Assembly (NCBI RefSeq): GCF_020091405.1
Contig: NZ_CP081903.1
Coordinates: forward strand, 1,736,001-1,800,000
DNA: 64,000 bases
Direction of reading: 5' to 3'
DNA from: Bacteroides cellulosilyticus
Lineage (GTDB): Bacteria > Bacteroidota > Bacteroidia > Bacteroidales > Bacteroidaceae
In this document: positions 53,450 through 62,400 of the stretch, piece after piece
How the letters are laid out: each line of letters starts with the position of its first letter
Position numbering within the stretch: position 1 is the first letter of the stretch
The notes under the pieces: generated by a model
The model's input: the letters and a program-made list of their open reading frames with translations, nothing else
Database searches by the model: none
Told to the model about the DNA's origin: nothing
Translations under genes and position numbers: made by a program

Positions 53450-54742
53450 ATGGGATATTTATTCACATCCGAATCGGTGTCAGAAGGACACCCCGACAAA
53501 GTGGCCGATCAAATATCGGACGCTGTGCTTGACAAACTGTTGGCTTACGACCCCAGTTCGAAAGTAGCTTGCGAAACTCTGGTAACTACCGGACAGGTGG
53601 TACTGGCTGGAGAAGTGAAAACCAAAGCGTACGTTGATCTGCAACTCATTGCGCGCGAAGTAATTCAGAAAATCGGCTATACCAAAGGCGAGTACATGTT
53701 CGAAAGTAACTCGTGTGGTGTATTGTCCGCCATTCATGAGCAAAGCCCCGACATTAACCGTGGTGTAGAACGTCAGGACCCTATGGAGCAGGGTGCAGGC
53801 GACCAAGGCATGATGTTTGGCTATGCTACTAACGAAACAGAAAACTATATGCCTCTTTCGCTCGACCTGGCACATCGCATCTTGCAAGTGTTGGCCGACA
53901 TCCGTCGCGAAGGTAAAGAGATGACTTATCTCCGTCCGGATGCCAAGAGTCAGGTAACTATTGAATACGATGATAACGGTACGCCTGTCCGCATCGATAC
54001 GATTGTAGTTTCTACCCAGCATGATGACTTCATCCAGCCTGCCGACGACAGCGAAGCCGCCCAGCTGAAAGCGGATGAAGAAATGCTTGCCACTATCCGT
54101 CAGGATGTCATCAATATCCTGATGCCACGTGTCATTGCTTCTATTCATGCAGAGAAAGTACTTGCATTGTTCAATGACCATATCACCTATCACGTTAATC
54201 CTACCGGAAAGTTCGTTATCGGCGGACCTCACGGAGATACCGGTCTGACGGGACGTAAGATTATCGTAGATACCTACGGTGGTAAAGGTGCTCACGGTGG
54301 TGGCGCTTTCTCCGGTAAGGACCCCAGTAAGGTAGACCGTAGTGCCGCTTATGCAGCCCGTCATATTGCCAAGAACCTGGTGGCAGCCGGTGTAGCTGAC
54401 GAAATGCTGGTACAGGTGTCTTATGCTATTGGTGTGGCTCGTCCCATTAATATCTATGTCAATACTTATGGTCGCGGTCATGTAAACATGAGCGATGGTG
54501 AGATTGCGAAGAAGATAGATGAACTTTTTGATCTTCGCCCGAAGGCTATTGAAGATCGCCTGAAGCTTCGTAATCCGATTTATCAGGAGACTGCCGCTTA
54601 TGGCCATCTGGGACGTGAGCCGCAGATTGTTACCAAGCACTTCAAGTCTCGTTACGAAGGTAATAAGGATGTAGAGGTGGAGCTCTTCACTTGGGAGAAA
54701 CTGGATTACGTGGACAAGGTGAAAGCCGCTTTCGGTCTGTAA
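53450..54742 (+). CDS. metK: S-adenosylmethionine synthetase
   Basis: Makes SAM from methionine and ATP. Family motifs are all present: [20 protein letters not shown] at the N-terminus, [12 protein letters not shown] in the middle, and [19 protein letters not shown] with the phosphate-binding loop. Length 430 is the longer Bacteroidota form. Preceded by a SAM-II-like leader and two direct copies of TCATTCTTTAATT just before the start. It is followed by a strong terminator. Confidence 0.97.
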   Translation: MGYLFTSESVSEGHPDKVADQISDAVLDKLLAYDPSSKVACETLVTTGQVVLAGEVKTKAYVDLQLIAREVIQKIGYTKGEYMFESNSCGVLSAIHEQSPDINRGVERQDPMEQGAGDQGMMFGYATNETENYMPLSLDLAHRILQVLADIRREGKEMTYLRPDAKSQVTIEYDDNGTPVRIDTIVVSTQHDDFIQPADDSEAAQLKADEEMLATIRQDVINILMPRVIASIHAEKVLALFNDHITYHVNPTGKFVIGGPHGDTGLTGRKIIVDTYGGKGAHGGGAFSGKDPSKVDRSAAYAARHIAKNLVAAGVADEMLVQVSYAIGVARPINIYVNTYGRGHVNMSDGEIAKKIDELFDLRPKAIEDRLKLRNPIYQETAAYGHLGREPQIVTKHFKSRYEGNKDVEVELFTWEKLDYVDKVKAAFGL

Positions 54743-54790
54743 TCTTTCTCTGGTTTTGTAATCAGCGTAGCTTTACAAGCTATTTATATA

Positions 54791-54837
54791 GAAGCCGCCC
54801 TGCTTCCTTTCGTATTGCGAAAGGAGGGGGCGGCTTC
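54791..54837. terminator. Terminator after metK
   Basis: A stem of 10 perfect pairs (GAAGCCGCCC with GGGCGGCTTC) continues after a small bulge with TCCTTTCG/CGAAAGGA, and ends in TTATTG. It lies between convergent metK and the ATPase gene. Confidence 0.85.
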
Positions 54838-54846
54838 TTATTGATT

Positions 54847-56055
54847 CTATGATAGTAAAAATTGATTGGCGGGCATCAGCCGGATATGTTTTCCGTCTTC
54901 TTCAAAAGAATCGGTCTGATTAGTTGTTACAATAATACCTTCCGACAGATTGAATGCTTTCATCGCTTCGAGCAGCCCGTTATATTCGCGTGCGAAGTTC
55001 TGGTCGGTTATCTGGTGACAGACCTGGATGGCATGCAATACCTTGCCTTTTTCAGCGACAACAAAGTCACATTCTCCTTTTCCTTTGTAATAGCAAATGT
55101 TTCCCGGTTTCCTGCGCAGATGCAGGAAGATGAGGTTTTCCAGTTTATGTCCGGTGTTATCCGAGAAGTTGGCAGAGGCTTCGTTCGCCAGCCCTAAATC
55201 CATGCTGTAAACCTTCTTGGGGTTTCGGGACTGCACTTTTAGCGAATAACTGAATATAGGTATAAATTCCAACAAATAAGATCGTTGATAGAAAGAGAAA
55301 TAATCCAGAAAAGTAGATGCCGCTTTTATATCGAACATCCCCACCAGTTTACCGGCTGATACCAGGTTCCCTATGTTGGATAGCAGATATACAGCCAGTG
55401 CCCGCAGTGAATTTACGTCTTTTATGGAATTACGGATAGCAATATCTCGTATCAGAATGTCATCAATCAGTGTATTCAGTATTATTTCAGATTCATTTTT
55501 CACGTACTCGGGAATGCCACCGTCGCGCAGATAATTTAAGAGTGAATCTTCGTCTGCGGGGCGGCTTTTGAAAGAGAGATATTCTGAATAAGAAAAAGGA
55601 AATAGCTCCATGGGGATATGTCTACCGGTGAGGTGAGTGCCCAGTTCGCTGCTTAATAAGGAAGCGTTGGAACCGGTGATGAACAGGGTATATTCTTCAT
55701 TGAGCATTTGGTGAATGAAGATTTCCCATTTAGGGATGATTTGTATTTCATCGAAGAAGAGCACGCGGACGTTACGCCGTTCAATTTCCCGTTGCAGGCG
55801 GGTGAAGTCATCAGTATCAAAGTTGGCGAGGCGTATGTCTTCGAAGTTCAGATAGAGCGCTGAGTCATATTTCCGGGACATCAGTTGGCGCAAAAGAGTG
55901 CTTTTGCCACAACGGCGTATACCGGTAATGATAGTGGCAAACGATGGGATGGCAGGCACTGAAATCAGTGCTTCTCGTGGTAAACCCTGCTCTTTCTTGC
56001 GAAACATATCGGCTTGTGCGTCCAGTACAGCTGATATCTCTTCTTGTCTAATCAT
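54847..56055 (-). CDS. AAA ATPase with DUF4143 domain
   Basis: A 402-residue cytoplasmic protein of the AAA_14/DUF4143 class. Walker A is G45-IRRCGK51-S and Walker B is VLFFDEIQ (Asp102-Glu103). The C-terminal DUF4143 (about 200-350) contains the Mrr/PD-(D/E)XK-like stretch YKGKGECDFVVAEKGKVLHAIQVC, in which the Glu-x-Asp and a following Gln replace a classic nuclease triad. Members are common, poorly understood, and often sporadically distributed. It is a single gene, with three 23-bp-spaced repeats directly upstream. Confidence 0.88.
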   Translation of the reverse strand: MIRQEEISAVLDAQADMFRKKEQGLPREALISVPAIPSFATIITGIRRCGKSTLLRQLMSRKYDSALYLNFEDIRLANFDTDDFTRLQREIERRNVRVLFFDEIQIIPKWEIFIHQMLNEEYTLFITGSNASLLSSELGTHLTGRHIPMELFPFSYSEYLSFKSRPADEDSLLNYLRDGGIPEYVKNESEIILNTLIDDILIRDIAIRNSIKDVNSLRALAVYLLSNIGNLVSAGKLVGMFDIKAASTFLDYFSFYQRSYLLEFIPIFSYSLKVQSRNPKKVYSMDLGLANEASANFSDNTGHKLENLIFLHLRRKPGNICYYKGKGECDFVVAEKGKVLHAIQVCHQITDQNFAREYNGLLEAMKAFNLSEGIIVTTNQTDSFEEDGKHIRLMPANQFLLS

Positions 56056-56077
56056 CTTATTTAGAGTTGTTTTTTCG

Positions 56078-56085
56078 CAAATATA
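56078..56085 (-). promoter_or_regulatory. -7 promoter element for the ATPase gene
   Basis: Minus strand TATATTTG matches TAnnTTTG, 23 bases upstream of the start at 56055. Confidence 0.55.
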
Positions 56086-56103
56086 CTGTTTTGTTTGTTA
56101 CTA

Positions 56104-56160
56104 GCAAATGATTTCATAGTTTATTGGCAAATGATTTCATTTGTTGCCGGCAAACGAATC
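56104..56160. repeat. 23-bp-spaced repeats upstream of the ATPase gene
   Basis: GCAAATGATTTCAT occurs at 56104 and 56127 and a diverged GCAAACGAATC at 56150, each 23 bp apart. They begin 19 bases upstream of the -7 element, over the -33 region, so a bound protein would block or aid RNA polymerase. Confidence 0.7.
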
Positions 56161-56380
56161 TTTTCCTTTGGTTGTTTTTAGGGGGGCAAAATGCTTGTGG
56201 AGTGAAATGATAAATTGATTTTTATTTATTGATATCTTAATCAAATTGATGCTATTTCTTTGTTTTATGTGATTATGCCCATTTGTCAATCTTGCATTAT
56301 AGGATATCCTGTGAATAAATAAGGAATGTAAATTCGTTATTTCTGCATATTCTTGCGTGTTTTAGGGCTTCTTATGCAGA

Positions 56381-56470
56381 AAAGGGTTACTACTTACGGG
56401 TGAAAGGGTTACTACTTATAGGTGATATCATTACTACTTACGGTCAAAAGGGTTACTACTTACTAGTAAT
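56381..56470. repeat. 22-bp tandem repeat array D
   Basis: TTACTACTTA recurs at 56387, 56409 (one base changed further in), 56431 and 56453, exactly 22 bp apart, mostly preceded by AAAGGG. It lies in the 714-bp gap before the TPR regulator, about 270 bp upstream of that gene's -7 element. The rest of the gap is AT-rich with no gene seen. Confidence 0.87.
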
Positions 56471-56732
56471 ACACTTATTTGTATTGGCTATTTCTCTTAT
56501 ATTTGTGTTTTTAGGGTGGTGTTTTACTCTAAAAGAAGTGTAAGTATTTCGATATATTATTAATAATCTGTGGCTTGCTGAATTTCGTTTGTTTCTTTTT
56601 ACCTCCATGGTCAGTTATTCGGGAATAATGCATTCTCAGGCAATTGGAAATACAAAGTGTCAAAATGATAGTGTGATACTAATTATGTTTCAACTGCTTA
56701 CTTTCTAACTGGCTTTTTCCATGATTTGTTGC

Positions 56733-56740
56733 TATCTTTG
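56733..56740 (+). promoter_or_regulatory. -7 promoter element for the second TPR-DUF3244 operon
   Basis: TATCTTTG matches TAnnTTTG, 29 bases before the ATG at 56770. Confidence 0.6.
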
Positions 56741-56769
56741 CAGTATTGAAACGAGAAGTCTAATATAGC

Positions 56770-58410
56770 ATGAAAAAACTGTTACCCGCTTTCCTATTCT
56801 TTATATCATTTACTATGCTGCTAGGGGCATGCGGAAGAGATTCTCATGCTGTCAGCTCTATTCTGTTATTGGCTGATTCGTTGATGCAATCGCGTCCTGA
56901 CAGTTCGCTGCAATTATTGGAGGAGGTTTCTGCACCGCAGAAGATGGGGACAACAGACAGGGCATGGTATGCCTTGCTGCTTACGCAGGCGAAGTATAAG
57001 AATTATGTGTCGCTGGAGAATGATTCTTTGATACAGGTAGCTGTGGATTATTTTGAAAAGAACAGTGATAGAGAACGATTGGCAAAATCTTATTTTTATA
57101 GCGGGTGTGTGCATCGGGAGCAAGAAGACATATCTACTGCCATAAATTTATATTTGAAGTCATTGAGGACTATGCCGCAAGGAGGTGACTCGGTATTTTT
57201 GTCGATGGTATATAACGATTTGGGAGATTGCTATACAGACCAAAATATGGAAGAGACAGCAAGAAACATGTATAAGCAGGCTTATGCTATAAATGTGAGT
57301 AATCATGATACTTTACGTGCATTTCACAATCTGAATGGTATTGCTGGTACTTTTTTGCTTGAACTTCAACTTGACAGTGCATTAAATTATTATCAACAGG
57401 CACTGGAAATGGCACTTTCACTGGATTATCCGGTGTTGTTGGGCGCCATATATAAGAATTTATCCGGAGTTTATAATGAGCAGGGAGAGTATGGACAGGC
57501 CAATGATTGTATTTCAAGAGCCATGCCTTATTTGTTAGATATAGAAAGCTTAACCTCTGCCTATTCTTTGAAAGGTGATATTTTGTATAATCTGGGTAAG
57601 AAAGACTCAGCCTTTTATTATTGGAATTTAGGAAAGGAATCTTCTGATATATATACAAAGACCTCAAATTATTATAGTATATATCAAGCCAATAAAGAGC
57701 TTTCTAATTGGAAAGATGCGATTTTAAATGTTGATTCTTTCATCGTTTATTATGATTCGATTCAGAGAATGAATGACCGTGCGGAGATTAACGAGTTAAT
57801 GGATAAACATTTATTGGAATTGCATAAGTATAAACTCTCTGTTGAACATAGAAGAACAATGAATCTCCTGATTATATTATCCTTATTTATTGTTTTAGTA
57901 TTAAGCCTTATATTGATGTGGAGGGATAGATGCAGGAAGAACAGATATATCGTTTTACAGAAACAACTGATGGAGAATCGTGCAGAAATATTGTTACATG
58001 GAAAAGATATCTGTGAAGAAGGAAATAGCAAGTTGCATGAATTGAAAGAGTTAAGGATTGATATTTGCATTTCTTTATTTAGATCAACTGAGGGGGGTAG
58101 GAAATTGACAGAATTAATGAAAGCAAAACCAAAAGAGCGTATTAGTATTATTCATAACCACAGGGTGTTGATTCTTGATGATATTAGAAGCGCATTTGCA
58201 GATATCATGAAGGATTTGAATGCTTGTTGTTCTTCTTTGACTATGAATGATTTGTTATATTGCGTATTAATCATACTTCATTGTCCAAAAGAAATTGTTA
58301 TGGACGTAATGAATACTACTGCCGACGCAATAAAAACACGGAAAAATAGAATTAAGAATAAAATGGATAAGGGACTTTTTGAGAAAGTATTTATGTCTGA
58401 TAATGTGTGA
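56770..58410 (+). CDS. TPR membrane lipoprotein with C-terminal HTH-like domain
   Basis: A 546-residue lipoprotein (lipobox LLGAC) sharing its opening pattern with the 27302 protein: LLLADSLMQSRPDSSLQLLEEVS...WYALLLTQAKYKNYVSLENDSLIQVAVDYF. TPR helices fill residues about 60-330, a membrane helix follows (MNLLIILSLFIVLVLSLILMW), then a coiled coil. A C-terminal domain has LTMNDLLYCVLIILHCPKEIVMDVMNTTADAIKTRKNRIKNKM, which reads as a helix-turn-helix. It precedes a DUF3244 gene, as its paralogue does, so it probably regulates the genes through the RHS protein. Confidence 0.83.
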   Translation: MKKLLPAFLFFISFTMLLGACGRDSHAVSSILLLADSLMQSRPDSSLQLLEEVSAPQKMGTTDRAWYALLLTQAKYKNYVSLENDSLIQVAVDYFEKNSDRERLAKSYFYSGCVHREQEDISTAINLYLKSLRTMPQGGDSVFLSMVYNDLGDCYTDQNMEETARNMYKQAYAINVSNHDTLRAFHNLNGIAGTFLLELQLDSALNYYQQALEMALSLDYPVLLGAIYKNLSGVYNEQGEYGQANDCISRAMPYLLDIESLTSAYSLKGDILYNLGKKDSAFYYWNLGKESSDIYTKTSNYYSIYQANKELSNWKDAILNVDSFIVYYDSIQRMNDRAEINELMDKHLLELHKYKLSVEHRRTMNLLIILSLFIVLVLSLILMWRDRCRKNRYIVLQKQLMENRAEILLHGKDICEEGNSKLHELKELRIDICISLFRSTEGGRKLTELMKAKPKERISIIHNHRVLILDDIRSAFADIMKDLNACCSSLTMNDLLYCVLIILHCPKEIVMDVMNTTADAIKTRKNRIKNKMDKGLFEKVFMSDNV

Positions 58411-58529
58411 TTTATATATTGTCTGTTACATACTTGGATTTCTCTGTTACCATTGTTACCACGTAATATTTTGTTGTTAGATGAAAGTTGTGTTTATTCG
58501 AGGCATCAAATAATTAAATCTTATACTAC

Positions 58530-58919
58530 ATGAAAACAACATTTTTACTTTCGCTCTTATTCGCTTTGTTCTCTCTAAATATTTATGCAGAACAAATGGT
58601 ATCTATCAAACAGATTAATTTAAAAAAATCTCTTAAGGGAAAGGGAGCGCAACAGCCCGGAACACGTTCTTTAGAACCATTGAATGTCTTTGCCTATTTT
58701 AATCCTGATAATACTGCTTTGACTATTAATTTAGATTGCGTATATACTGAAGTAACGGTTTCGGTAAAAAGTATTTTGACAGGTGAAACTATTCAGTCTG
58801 AATTGTACTTTACTCCGACCAATATATTTGTGAATATGTCCGAAGTGGAGAATGGAAAATACTTATTAGAAATTTCTTTCGGAGAAACCTTGTTATCAGG
58901 AGAATTCAGTATCGAATAA
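58530..58919 (+). CDS. DUF3244 secreted protein
   Basis: A 129-residue protein with a signal peptide (cut near IYAE) and a C-terminal DUF3244 domain: LNVFAYFNPDNTALTINLDCVYTEVTVSVKSILTGETIQ...GKYLLEISFGETLLSGEFSIE. It is a clear paralogue of the protein at 29134. The 119-base gap before it has TCTGTTAC at 58422 and 58443, 21 bp apart. The next gene starts 12 bases after its stop. Function is unknown; the repeated pairing with a TPR regulator suggests a functional unit. Confidence 0.85.
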   Translation: MKTTFLLSLLFALFSLNIYAEQMVSIKQINLKKSLKGKGAQQPGTRSLEPLNVFAYFNPDNTALTINLDCVYTEVTVSVKSILTGETIQSELYFTPTNIFVNMSEVENGKYLLEISFGETLLSGEFSIE

Positions 58920-58931
58920 ACATTACGCATT

Positions 58932-59393
58932 ATGAAAAAGGATAAACGGATATCTAAACGGGTAGCGCTTATATTTCTGCTATCTGTAGTTTTATCTATG
59001 TGGGCAGGTCTGGATATTTGTGCGCAGCGTATCAAATATACCTACGACAATGCCGGAAACCGGTTGACTCGGCAAAAGGAGATTGTCGTACAGACAAGGG
59101 GGGCTTTGAGTGATGAAGAGGAGCCATCGGTATACGAAGAAGAGCTTTCGGAAACTAAAGTTACTATTTATCCCAACCCTACCCGTGGTATGCTCAAAGT
59201 TGATATCTCAGGAGTTGAGAAGTTTGAGAATGCTCGAATATCCCTCTATGATCTTACCGGAAAGTTGTTGCAGCAGTGGGCGGGTATATCCCAATCCAAT
59301 GAAATTGATTTATCCGAACGGACTCCGGGAATGTATATCATGCAGGTTGCCTACAATGGCAAGATTAGCAGTTGGAAGATAATTAAAGAATAA
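58932..59393 (+). CDS. Short T9SS-type sorting-domain protein with one YD motif
   Basis: A 153-residue protein. After a signal peptide (about 34 residues, cut near DICAQ) comes a single RHS-type motif, RIKYTYDNAGNRLTRQKEI, then an acidic linker. The C-terminal domain of about 80 residues has the type A secretion-system-9 sorting pattern: VTIYPNPTRGMLKVDISG, SLYDLTGKLLQQ and TPGMYIMQVAYNGKISSWKIIKE. The single YD motif looks like a leftover of a larger RHS protein. It precedes the RHS giant by 24 bases. No T9SS machinery gene is in the window. Confidence 0.82.
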   Translation: MKKDKRISKRVALIFLLSVVLSMWAGLDICAQRIKYTYDNAGNRLTRQKEIVVQTRGALSDEEEPSVYEEELSETKVTIYPNPTRGMLKVDISGVEKFENARISLYDLTGKLLQQWAGISQSNEIDLSERTPGMYIMQVAYNGKISSWKIIKE

Positions 59394-59417
59394 GATAACC
59401 TTAAAACACACTTCTCC

Positions 59418-62400
59418 ATGAAAACACATTTATTATTCATATTTTCCTTTTTATTATTTCCACTTATTGCCCATGCGCAACAGGGAAATACTAGATCATA
59501 TCCAATTGAAGTTGGCACTTATAATTCTGAGTTTGATTATTCAGATTCACAAAACACGGAAGATTTTACAAACAATTATACGGGGCGACCTTCCAATGAT
59601 GTTTTTTATAAATTTACTATAAGTACTAGGATGAAGGTCATCATGAAGCATTGCGAATCAGAGCTTTCTGATACCTATTTGAGCCTTTTGGATGCTTCCG
59701 GAAAATTAATTGACTATAACGATGATGCTGACTTTTCCATAGGCTGTGGCGGTGGTGCTGGAGAGGCTTATTTATCAAAGATACTGGATGCCGGCACATA
59801 CTACGTCGTGGCAGAAGGATATGAAGAGAACGGAGTTATTACTACTCAAATAACTGGGATGTTTTTATCTTCAGAAGGGGATAGTCAGCAGAATGCTATT
59901 GACGCCGGTACTTACAACAAGAGTTTTGACTATTCTGATATACAGAATATGAATCTTTTTTCTAATCAGTATGCAGCCGGAGAACAAGAGGATGTTTTTT
60001 ATAAGTTCACATTAACCCGTAAAATGATTGTAACAATAACTCATTGCGGATCAATGGTTTATGAAACTTGCGCCTATCTGTTGAATGCCGCGGGAGGTGT
60101 CATTGCTTCCAATGATTATTATTCAGATGATGGTCACTGTTCTTCATCCTCTCATGCTTTTATACAGAGAACCTTAGAACCGGGCACCTATTATATAGTA
60201 TCGGAAGGATATGATACAGCGGAACTTATTACTACCAATATTACCGGATATGCCTCGGAAGATTTTGATTATCCGGACATTCCCATCACATATAGTGCGG
60301 AACAGGAAGCCGTTGGCTCTCTTGGTGGAACTTTTGATGTATCGGCTACCGGAGCAGCTACGTATTCAATTCCTATTAAAATTCCGCAAGGTGTAGGAGG
60401 CATGCAACCTACGCTTGCTATCGTTTATAATAGTCAGGCGGGAAATGGAATGTTGGGTTGGGGATGTAATTTGTCGGGAATGTCAGTTATAACTCGCGGT
60501 CCGAAGGATATGTATCATGACGGTACAGCCAAGGCATTGACTTTTTCCGCCGATGAGGCTTATTATCTGGACGGTAAACGCTTGATTTATTCTTCTGGCA
60601 CTATAGGGCAAGAGGGAGCCATATATTATTTGGAATCCGATCCTTTTACAAAAGTGATTGTTCATGGCACATATACTGCTTCTACAGCTAATACATGGTT
60701 TGAAGTGCAGTCTTCTACCGGGCAGATATGCTATTATGGAAATACAACCGGTGCTCGACAAAGCTACACAGCCGGTAATTCCCCCAGAATCTATGCATGG
60801 TATCTGGATTACGTGGAAGATCCGTTGGGTAATTACATGAATTATACTTATAATAAGTGGAGTTACTGCATGTACCCCAACACTATAATGTATGGAAATA
60901 ATAAGAATGGGAGTACTGGTTTACAGAATACGGTTACTTTCAGTTATGAAACTCGCTCCAATGATCCGCAACTATTTGTTATTGAAGGCGTAAAAGGAAC
61001 CATGGATCGTAGGCTGAAAACCATTACAAGCAAAACGGGAAATTCGGTTTACCGTGTTTATGACTTGCAATACAATACCACCGGTGATGCTTCCGGTACT
61101 AAATATTCACGTCTGACAAGTGTTACGGAGAGGAATGGTGCCGGCGATGTTATGCAACCAGTTAAGCTAAATTGGTCTTATTTGCCTTCCCTATATAGTA
61201 TTCCTGTTTCTCCTCAAGTGAATGCTGCTTCTGTTTATCCAGCAGTCGCATTTTCTGAACAGCAATTTATTGCTGGTGATTTCAATGGAGATGGTTTGAC
61301 GGATATGATGGGAATCTCTCCTGTAAAGATACCGACAGGTACGAATTCTTGGACCTATGATACTTACGCTTATATATATTGGGCCTCATTGGATTCTTCC
61401 GGAAATGTCCGATTTGTTGACGGAACGAATTATCGTCTTGGAGCAAGTTTTCAATTGTCTGACATGCAAGAATACAAAGCGGGATCGTCCGTCATCGATT
61501 TTGATGGAGACGGTCTGAATGAATTTGTAGTACCACATGTAAGCATCAATGATCATTGGAAGCAAATAGCTTTTTATGTTTATGGAAACACGGTTCAGGG
61601 GGCTTTCGGATACAACTTGCAGCACAGTAGTGAAATGCCCGCCTATGCTACCGGTGATTTTAATAATGACGGAAAAGGAGATATCGTTTTCATAGAAAAG
61701 GGACACAGTGGCAACAAGTATCCGGGCGAGATTATTGGACATAATTCCGGAACATCTTTATACCGCACGGCATTTAGCCTTACCTTGCCTTCTAATCCCG
61801 ATAAGGTATTCGTATCTGACCTTAACGGTAACGGGCTGGAAGATATGATGATAATTTATAATGGAGGCTATACCATTTTTTGGAATCAGGGTAATGGAAT
61901 TACGGGAACTACTTTTTCGGATGCCAAGAAGACTACAGGAACCAATGTCTCTAAGGTGTGGATGATTCGTTCCGGTGATTTTAATGGTGATGGCTTAATG
62001 GATATACTAATGAACAGTACCGGTGAAAGTAGTTGGTATTTTGCCTTGAATAATGGCAATGGAACTTTTACTAAGTCGCAGGCATGCACATTAGGGCTTT
62101 ACGATCAGAGCTTCACTTCAAAAGATGATTCAAGGTTTGATTGCCTTATATATGATTTCGATCTTGACGGGAAATCGGATGTGGTGATAACCAAGGCCAT
62201 GTATGATAAGAAGAGCGCTATATTTCAAGGTTCTTGGGGTGAGTTCAATAAAACTTATACCTATTGGATGCATTCTACAGGAAGTGCGCTTACCATAGTG
62301 CGTTCGGCGACTTCTAACAGAGATGAAGATGCTCTTTCATCCCGCTATCTGGTGGGTGACTTCAACGGTGACGGTCAGATGGAACTGATGAATTATGGTT

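Noticed and set aside
53480..54640. 386-codon open frame on the minus strand inside metK
   Set aside because: It is an antisense shadow of a fully conserved metK gene and shows no recognisable domain.
56381..56470. Array D considered as a CRISPR array
   Set aside because: Contiguous 22-bp units without spacers and no cas genes.
58422..58458. TCTGTTAC repeats before the second DUF3244 gene as another 22-bp array
   Set aside because: Only two copies, 21 bp apart, and no equivalent pair before the first DUF3244 gene.
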